Assembly: GCF_001949145.1 (NCBI RefSeq)
Contig: NW_019091416.1
Coordinates: 2,474,371 to 2,511,402, forward strand
Length of the DNA: 37,032 nt
Direction of reading: 5' to 3'
Source: Acanthaster planci
Taxonomy: Eukaryota > Echinodermata > Asteroidea > Valvatida > Acanthasteridae
The position numbers and the translations under genes are program-made. The notes under the pieces are model-generated. The model saw only the letters and a list, made by a program, of their open reading frames with translations. It ran no database searches and was not told the origin of the DNA. How positions within the stretch are numbered: the first letter of the stretch is position 1; every line of letters begins with the position of its first letter. This document shows positions 30,561-37,032 of the stretch, piece after piece.

Positions 30561-30766
30561 CACGGGCGTCGTAAGGGGGGGGGTGTCGGGTGTCACCCCC
30601 CGCATTGGCTCGTTTTGTGGGTATAATCATGGTATGTCGGCAAAATAAAAAGACAAAGAACGGGAATGAAGATGAAAGGAAGAGGGATACAATACACACA
30701 TTTTGCGTGACGGTCCGTCGGCAAATGTCATGTGCCACCCCCATTCACGGTCTAGCCACGCCCGTG
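30561..30766. mobile_element. hAT-like non-autonomous element (MITE), 206 bp
   Basis: The left end CACGGGCGTCGTAAG and the right end CTAGCCACGCCCGTG (reverse complement CACGGGCGTGGCTAG) form terminal inverted repeats. The flanks AGTCAACA (30553-30560) and AGCCTACA (30767-30774) agree at 6 of 8 positions, fitting an aged 8-bp target duplication as made by hAT transposases. The interior has no transposase and carries a G-run/C-run hairpin next to the left end. Confidence 0.7.
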
Positions 30767-30888
30767 AGCCTACATGAGTATCGAACTTGAAACGGGAGTT
30801 TCTTCAAACGTATTTTCTCCAACGCCAGGTCCAATGTTACCAGACAAAAAAGGGTTGTCACGCACAAGCACAAAACGAACCAATGATA

Positions 30889-30986
30889 GGCCGTGTCCGA
30901 ATCACTTGGCTTACGGCTGTAATTTACACACGATTTAATGGGAACTAGCCGCGGCCACGGCCTTAACTCGTAATTCGGACACGGCC
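30889..30986. mobile_element. 98-bp MITE with 14-bp perfect terminal inverted repeats
   Basis: GGCCGTGTCCGAAT (30889-30902) and ATTCGGACACGGCC (30973-30986) are exact reverse complements. Both ends are flanked by ATA (30886-30888 and 30987-30989), a 3-bp duplication that would suit a PIF/Harbinger-type transposase. It is related in sequence to the element at 25471. Confidence 0.75.
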
Positions 30987-31239
30987 ATATTTCATCAAAA
31001 AAAGAGCCCGAATTCAACGCCAAGTATACGGCTCCAAAATCAAGTGGACTACAGTGCAGTTCTTGCGTTAGAGTCGAATTACCGAATAAAGAATAGTTTG
31101 AAGTAGCCGAGTATCTCTCTCGTTGCGGCCTGAGACAGGGAAAGGCGAACTACCTGATCTGTATGCACTTGTTCTCAATCTTTGTCTGGCAACACACAGG
31201 CTGATGATACCCACCAAAGCTTTTGAAAACGAAAGTTTC

Positions 31240-31645
31240 CGAAGTGTATTCCTCGATTGACAATTTGACAGCTCTTCTTGTGATATTTGGAAGTGTATTC
31301 TCAGCCACTGCCGCATGTCTATATTTCCGGCTGGAAGAAGTGGGACCACTCCTGCTAAGCTCTGTACTTTGCAGCAGATGAGCTGGCTGGAGGCTTCGGG
31401 GTTCTGCGAGAGCAGAGGAGGCCGCCTTGCCGTGCCGAATTCACAGGCTGAGAATGATTTTCATTTGGCAGATACTGATGGAACGAGTTGAGGTCGATTC
31501 TCATCATATAGTCGGGGTGTGGGTCATGCCGATTGAAAATTCAAATATTCGACTGAGAGAAGGAATCACACTGAAATGTACGGTGTGGCTTCATCATTTT
31601 GAGGGTTATAATTACTTGACTTGCTTTCTGAATGCCACAGCGCAT
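31240..31645 (+). pseudogene. C-type-lectin-like pseudogene, fourth locus of the array
   Basis: DNA similarity to copies B and C runs from the signal-peptide region (GGAAGTGTATTCTCAGCC, compare GTGAGTGTGTTCTCAGCA in copy B) through CCGGCTGGAAGAAGTGGGAC and ATGAGCTGGCTGGAGGCTTC. Damage includes loss of the start ATG, indels at the CPPGW motif, TAC to TAA (stop) in the CYAVYF block, altered bases at FERM, and one extra T in GATTTTCATTTGG that shifts the frame at DFIW. After the VWIG position similarity fades and the inner half of the domain is lost or scrambled. Unlike the pseudogene at 22240, its first half remains very close to copies B and C, so inactivation is recent by comparison. Confidence 0.85.
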
Positions 31646-32963
31646 TCATAAGAAACGAGTGAATTTAAATAGAATCGTCCACCGCCAGCATGTGCAGCCA
31701 GTGAAATCGTGTATAGGCTCCACTTCGCTTCGAACCAATCTTCGCGGGTCGGGTTTGAGTGGTTTGTTAACAGCAACTTAATAAAAAAGATCTCATCAAT
31801 GTCGAAAATACTCTGGTCATGAGTTTAACTGTTAAAATAGGCTATACCTCAGGTTCACGATGACGAACTCGAGCGTATGTTATTCACTGTCAACCCTAAC
31901 TCCCTAGGGTGTACGTAAAATCATATTGAAATTGGAGGATTTGGGACTGTTAGGGTTGATAGACAGCAGTGCCTTCTATGGCCTTGCTTGTGGTCCTTAC
32001 GGACATTTGTCTGTTTAAAAAAAAAACTCACGAAGAATACTTGAATCACATTGATTTGACGTAAAATGGTTCTCTATTAAAGGAATTGGTCATTGTTACC
32101 CATATCATGACTCAATGATGTGGCAGCTTCTCTTGGCATTTATAAAAAAAATCGTCATTTTGGGAGTTCAGTTCTACCGCGAGAATGCTCAGAGTAAAAA
32201 AAAAATGCGTCGATGAAGGCGGCAAACAAACTCAGCGAATTGATGTCATAATACGGCTGTCGTTCCCGCAGAGTTTCTTGACCTTGCGGCCGTAATAGGG
32301 ATTTTATAGCACGAGGACAGAGAAAAAACGGGTAAAGTAAGTGAGATGTCATTCTCGGGAAATGACCGCGGTCACCTGCCTGAAATTCATCGGGACCTTA
32401 CTCCAGTTCAAATTGGGACGCAATCTAAGCAATCTCAGTTTATTCAAGACAAATCACAAGTCAAAAGTGACAGGGTTCAATCAGCCACTCACTCTAACCG
32501 ACAGGGGATTATAAATGGAGTATAACAGTTAATTAAATGTCAGTATCTATCGGCTCCATGGTCTAAACAACGCGCGATCTGAAATCACTCAAACTCCGGA
32601 AGTCTGCTGTTCTGCTTTCCAAGGACAGAAAGAGTAATGAAAACGCAGACGCCACCACTCAATATTAACTATGGGGCAGCAGCAACAATTTCTTAAAGAT
32701 GATATTCGATCCAATATGAAACGTCAAATATGCAGACAGGCTGGGTAGTGCCGGTAGACTGAGGCTCTACAATAAAGAGGATTTCATTTAAGCTGTCCAT
32801 CTTACTTTGCTCTATCCGTGACGAGTCTTTCAAAACGCACCGGCGATTTTCACTTAAAGTGTCAGTACCGTACTAACCTGTTCTCAACAATCGAATCACT
32901 GCCTCGGCGTTCCAGTCAGGCCAACTTATCCTGTACTCGATTCTGTCGTGTATGTTTTACAAA
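31646..32963. other. intergenic DNA upstream of lectin copy C
   Basis: No gene or defined element is recognised. It contains CAACCCTAACTCCCTAGGG near 31892 and a partly complementary GACTGTTAGGGTTGATAGAC near 31944. The promoter of copy C must lie here. Confidence 0.5.
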
Positions 32964-33500
32964 ATGGCGATTCTGGTCGACTTGGGGGTTCCTCTGTTCG
33001 CCTTGGGATTGATTTCAACCTCATCCGCCGTCTGCCCTCCTGGTTGGAAGAGCTGGAATCACTCCTGCTACGCTGTGTACTTTGAGCGGATGAGCTGGCT
33101 GGAGGCTTCGAAGTTCTGCGAGAGCAGAGGAAGCCGCCTGGCCGTACCGAATTCACATGCTGAGAATGATTTCATTTGGCAGATGGTGGTGCAACGACAT
33201 GAGGCTGAGTCTAGGCATCAGGGCGGGGTTTGGATGGGATGCCATCGCGAATCTGCTAATTCAGGCTTGGTATGTTCGGGGGGTACAGAGGAAATAAGCT
33301 TCACCAATTGGTTACCACACTTTCCTTCAGAAATGTATCCCAAATGTGTGGTCATGTCAAACAAAGGCAACGGACGGTGGAGATTGTGGACATGCACGCC
33401 AAACAGAGGCAAGTACGTTATCTGCGAAATGCCGACTACTTCTGCCATGCAATGCCTGACAGCTGACGCCAACGGACGCTTCGTCAGCGACTTGCCGTGA
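32964..33500 (+). CDS. secreted C-type-lectin-like protein, copy C (178 aa)
   Basis: The start chosen is AAAATGGCG at 32964, not the ATG at 32952, because it has the stronger context and yields 178 residues like copies A and B. Signal peptide residues 1-23 (VPLFALGLISTSSAV) precede Cys24. The domain cysteines 24, 35, 52, 93, 104, 128, 144, 154 and the tail cysteine 164 keep the spacing of the other copies. WIGC is WMGC here and the partner is LVCSGG, so the extra pair is retained. The putative ligand loop is NWLPHFPSEMYPKC and the WND position reads WRLWTC, both unlike copies A and B and without calcium ligands. The WNHSC sequon is kept. The tail is QCLTADANGRFVSDLP. AATAAA lies at 33645, about 145 bp after the stop. 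It is probably a secreted recognition protein. The ligand cannot be inferred. Confidence 0.88.
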   Translation: MAILVDLGVPLFALGLISTSSAVCPPGWKSWNHSCYAVYFERMSWLEASKFCESRGSRLAVPNSHAENDFIWQMVVQRHEAESRHQGGVWMGCHRESANSGLVCSGGTEEISFTNWLPHFPSEMYPKCVVMSNKGNGRWRLWTCTPNRGKYVICEMPTTSAMQCLTADANGRFVSDLP

Positions 33501-34040
33501 AGTTGGAAACTGTTGCAGTGACTGGAGTGAGGTCAGGCCCCGGTTAATTAAAGAGACAGCGATTCGAACATTAAGAACAATACATTTTCTGAGACAGCGA
33601 TCGTGTGTTTTGTGAGTGGCGTGCCTCAGTTAGGACGCTCAAAGAATAAACTCAACAACTGGGCATTTCATCGTAAACAGAACGAAAGGACGGAATTACA
33701 GTGTTCGTGGTCTTTTGCAGGCAAAAATGCTAAGGCCCTGGGCAGACACAATACCTTTCCCATGCAGAATTCCGCTTCCTTGTATGTACTCTTGACAAAC
33801 AATGCTCATTGCGCTTTGTCGAAATGCACTTGCTGCACAAGAGGACTTATTTTCTTCAACACATTCGGAATAATGGGTGAAGCTTGGAAGAGCTTAGAGT
33901 AATAACCATACGACACAAGCATGTCTCGTATGACGGAAAGCAGAGGAAGAGAACTTAACTTGACGTTGAGGGAGACTTTGACTGGATGGCGATTCTTATT
34001 TAACGTATCAGTGATTTGTATATAACGCATACATCATAAA

Positions 34041-34208
34041 CTAGCAGAAGCCTCACCCACAGCCCCGGCATCCTTGCTTTTATTTCTTAGTGTTGTTTTC
34101 TGAGGGTATTGGTGCTAATTATTATTAGTAGTATTTGATGAACTGAAAAAAATTCCTTTCGGGGGGCAACTTGTCCCCCCCCCTCAACCCCGCTGGATAC
34201 GCCACTGC
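34041..34208 (+). repeat. dispersed repeat, copy 2 (ends GCTGGATACGCCACTGC)
   Basis: This aligns with 13521-13720 over its whole length (CATCCTTGCTTTTATTTC, TGTTGTTTTCTGAGGG, TTGGTGCTA, then a C run and the shared terminal string). It is about 30 bp shorter inside. It lies 0.5 kb after lectin copy C. Confidence 0.65.
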
Positions 34209-34435
34209 AAACGGAGAGAAACTGTCGACACACATTCCTCGTTCTTTTCGTCACTGTTATTTAATAACTGATTGTGGTACCGCACGGAATTAAAGATATT
34301 AAAACTATACAAGTAGCTTAGTTCACTGGCATCGCGCTTAGACACTGTCACGACGAAATAACAAACTTAAACATACAACTGTTAAGTGTCACATTCAATC
34401 ATCCTGATAAACGCGGACCTCTAAATCTTCGGTCA

Positions 34436-34475
34436 AGTTTTCCAGCAGCAAATGACAAGGAGAATCCAGCTTGTC
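34436..34475 (-). repeat. flank segment shared with 30486-30525
   Basis: TTTTCCAGCAGCAAATGACAAGGAG and AATCCAGCTTGT match TTTTCCAGTTTCAAATGACAGGGAG and AATCCAGCTTGT at 30488. The segment begins about 940 bp after the stop of copy C and about 955 bp after the stop of copy B. The equal offset points to duplication of the gene with at least 1 kb of 3-prime flank. Confidence 0.65.
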
Positions 34476-34489
34476 GTCTCACAAATGCC

Positions 34490-34860
34490 TTTTTCTCTAC
34501 AATTTCGATGGGCTTCATGTTTTCTGTCAGTGCAATAATATCAGTGGACATCACAGGCACCAGGAGAAGGAGCGGAACCCAATGATTCGCTTCGGTAAAT
34601 GACAAAGGTTCCAAGCAATTAATGCAACCAGTCTGCACCATTGAACTTGAGAAAAGGAGGTTGACAAAGAACGGCCTATTATATTTTCTCCAGCGTCAAT
34701 GGGCCTGATGTTTACTGTCTGTGCCGTTAATATCAGCGATGTCACTGGCACCAGAAGAAGGAACGAAGCCCAGTTTCTTATTGTACTCTAAAATTCGCAT
34801 CGGCATATGAAGCTGCACGCAATCGACGTAACCGGACTGCAGTACAGAGCTTTAAACGGA
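34490..34860 (-). repeat. diverged tandem pair of about 170-bp segments
   Basis: GATGGGCTTCATGTTTTCTGTC then ATCACAGGCACCAGGAGAAGGAGCG (34508-34577) aligns with AATGGGCCTGATGTTTACTGTC then GTCACTGGCACCAGAAGAAGGAACG (34697-34765). On the minus strand both can be read as similar hydrophobic peptides (WVPLLLLVPV and WASFLLLVPV), but neither frame is open for long. It may be a remnant of a decayed gene or an element. I do not recognise it. Confidence 0.55.
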
Positions 34861-35795
34861 AGTTGAAATATAACCACCTACAGTTTCTGCAAAGGCCTGG
34901 TCCAGTACTACTGCAGGTGTAGGCCTATAATTCAATCGGTGTGAGTTAAATTTCCATCGTTGACAACGGGAGCTACGGAAGACCGAAGCCACTGCTGTAT
35001 TGCTAATTGACTTCAGATATTTGCTCCATTATGACAAAGGCTGCATGTAAGCGAAGTTATCCATTCTGCACTATACCGAACAATACCCCCACAGAAAATG
35101 ATCTCGCTACGCCCCTGGTTAACAGGTGAATTGCTTGATTCCATCTGTCACCTCGTAACATTATTCTTCTCATTAAATCCCTAACCATTAATTATCTGTA
35201 TAATATTCCCAAACAGCGTTTCAAATATTTGACACTGACCGATTTACGTATCTTCTGATACGGATACATGTATAATGCTAATTTGTCACATCTTAACATT
35301 GAGGCTGTGGCTTTTAATCGATTATGATTTTCTTGTGAAAATATGACAGTAGAAATGGAATTTCCTTTAATAATCGAGTCGGTTTACTAAAGAATCCCAA
35401 TATGAATTAACATTCAATTTAAAGACAGTGGTGTCAAAAGTTGGCGTTTCGATTTGTTTGCTTGCTTGAAGGTGTTAAATAAAGTATCGTGTCTTGTTGA
35501 AATTTGTATTGCTGAAAAGTGTAATGATGCATATGTGAGCAGTCATGGATGCCCCTCCCGATGAATATTTTATTGGAGCAGCGCAATCTCCCATTGTGCG
35601 TGCGTAGCGTCTGTACCGTGCAGCAGATTTTTTTTGGGCACGACGTGAAGAACACAACGTAGATGGCCCTGTGTCACACCGAATGGCTTCAAGCATGGAG
35701 CCATTATAAACGCAAGCTTCAAACAACACCACCCCAGGGCAGACCGTGTCTGAGTAGTTGGTTGCGGCTTGAAATTGGCTGTGGTTGCAGCCACA

Positions 35796-35825
35796 TTGGC
35801 GTATCCAGCAGGCGGGGGCGCTTTG
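35796..35825 (-). repeat. reverse-oriented fragment of the GCTGGATACGCC repeat family
   Basis: The reverse complement of GGCGTATCCAGCAGGCGGGGGC matches the ends of the dispersed repeats at 13520 and 34041 (CCCCCGC, GCTGGATACGCC). Only the end is recognisable. Confidence 0.5.
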
Positions 35826-37032
35826 CCAGTTTTTGTATTATTCATATTTTAGGGAGGGGGGGAATTTATTAACGGATGAAAATTTAGACCGTCGTTTTGG
35901 ATAAAAATCTGCAAGATGCAAACAAGAGGAAATGAATTTTCGGTGAGACATGAGAATCTACAAATATTTATCACAAAAAAACACCCCCAAATAGTCTCAA
36001 TAGCCAGATCTGCAGAAAGGAGAAAAGGTCGAATAAATCATAACAGACGTCTACAGTGCAGAGAGTACTTATTACAATAGCTTAACAACTTCTGTTGCTT
36101 TAGTGATTATTAAAATGAGTCTTTTAAATGGAGAAAATATGTACGAGCGCTACGCCGATTATTGTTGAGTGTGGCGCCCTCAACGTTACTTGTGCGAATT
36201 ATACGGTCCTTTAAACAGGGGTTGCGACGTGCAATTATTGGGCATCAACCTTGCGTCCGATTGGTGTTCCCGTACTATTGTCAATAGTATTTCTAAATGG
36301 TTTTAGGTTACTAAGTAAAGGAAGTTGTCATCTAAATGTAAACAGTCATCAAACCTCCTGGCCTAAAAGCTTGACGTTCCGCCCCTTTTTCACACAGTGC
36401 ATCATTGCTCATGCATGCCATTTTCAAATGTTCGCGAAGGTCTATGACGCAGTGCACTGGAAGTCGAGTTAACTCTGACATCGTGGACAATCCACCGTGA
36501 CTGAATTGCAGTGAAACTCCAAAAGAGTCGGGACAGAGTCCGCTTCCGCCATTATCTCCGATTTTTTTTTCGCAGTGAATTTCCCACGAGCCTCCAAAGA
36601 GTTTTACCAGTCATGTCCTACATAATCATTTCGACACGAATTTTGTAAAACAATTGGATGACACCCTTTTCGCAAAACGCTCATTTTTCCGAGGCAGGTC
36701 AGCCAAAAGTGCCATATGCTTTTCCATTTGACGTACTCTATGCGAGCGGCCGACACACTCAACAACAAAACCATACGTAAGATTGAGTGAAAACTTCAGT
36801 GTCTTTACATGCATGCTAAGTTTGTCAGAGATCAGGCTTTGGACAGCTGGACAAGTTCTTGAGGCTCCCTCGGCTGTGAGATTCTCTAGACTACGCGAAT
36901 GGGGAATTATATAGATGTTCGTGTTCTATCGTTTCAAAGGGAAAACAGCTACAGTATATGGTAGTTACATTTCAGTTAAATGTGTGTTCCTATTTTGTTA
37001 ACAGAATTTTGGCTGCAGTGTACAAGCATCGC

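Larger units (their letters stand above)
29533..31239. other. intergenic DNA after lectin copy B
   Basis: No gene is recognised. It holds the duplicated 3-prime flank (29831-30090), a segment at 30486-30525 shared with 34436-34475, a hAT-like MITE (30561-30766) and a small 3-bp-TSD element (30889-30986). Confidence 0.6.
33501..37032. other. right-end intergenic DNA
   Basis: No gene is recognised. It contains a dispersed repeat (34041-34208), a diverged tandem pair (34490-34640 and 34690-34860), a hAT-like right end (CTCGCTACGCCCCTG, ending 35117) and a reverse copy of the GCTGGATACGCC tail near 35796-35825. I see nothing I can name between 35900 and 37032. Confidence 0.5.

Overview
The window is nuclear DNA from an animal, not a prokaryote. 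Coding sequence lies in short exons with GT/AG junctions, separated by AT-rich introns and intergenic DNA full of mobile-element remnants. The gene content (eIF3d, mitochondrial acyl carrier protein, a gustatory-receptor-like 7TM protein, tandem secreted C-type-lectin-like genes) fits a non-vertebrate metazoan. A marine deuterostome such as an echinoderm is my best guess, but that is an inference from family distribution and not proven. There is one ambiguous base, at 21949.

Left third (1-12 kb): two conserved housekeeping genes diverge. On the minus strand, 996-1121 is the first coding exon of eIF3d; the rest of the gene lies beyond the left edge. On the plus strand, NDUFAB1 (mitochondrial acyl carrier protein / complex I subunit) is complete in four exons (4030-4203, 8192-8323, 8715-8802, 9801-9892). 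The reading frame closes exactly to give a 161-residue precursor with a mitochondrial presequence and the DSL phosphopantetheine motif. Its 4-kb first intron holds inverted GAGTC-rich repeat clusters, and its second intron holds a broken tRNA-derived SINE.

Middle (12-19 kb): after a 35-bp minisatellite (12509-12740) comes a two-exon gene (14461-14974 joined to 17321-18360) for a 517-residue protein. It has seven predicted membrane segments with an inverted (cytoplasmic N-terminus) topology, as in the insect Gr/Or superfamily and the GR-like proteins of other invertebrates. It also carries an unusual 171-residue acidic, cysteine-containing N-terminal region. A strong foldback element follows at 19449-19615.

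Right half (22-34 kb): a tandem array of five same-strand C-type-lectin-like loci. Three are intact, intronless, 178-codon secreted proteins (24611, 28996, 32964) and two are pseudogenes (22240-22741 and 31240-31645). The intact copies share an extra cysteine pair that replaces two hydrophobic core positions of the canonical fold, lack the EPN/QPD and WND calcium/sugar motifs, and differ most in the loop that would bind ligand. Flanking DNA is duplicated with the genes, which shows array growth by segmental tandem duplication.

The remaining DNA holds MITE-like elements (one hAT-like, one with a 3-bp target duplication), dispersed repeats and sequence in which I see no gene.
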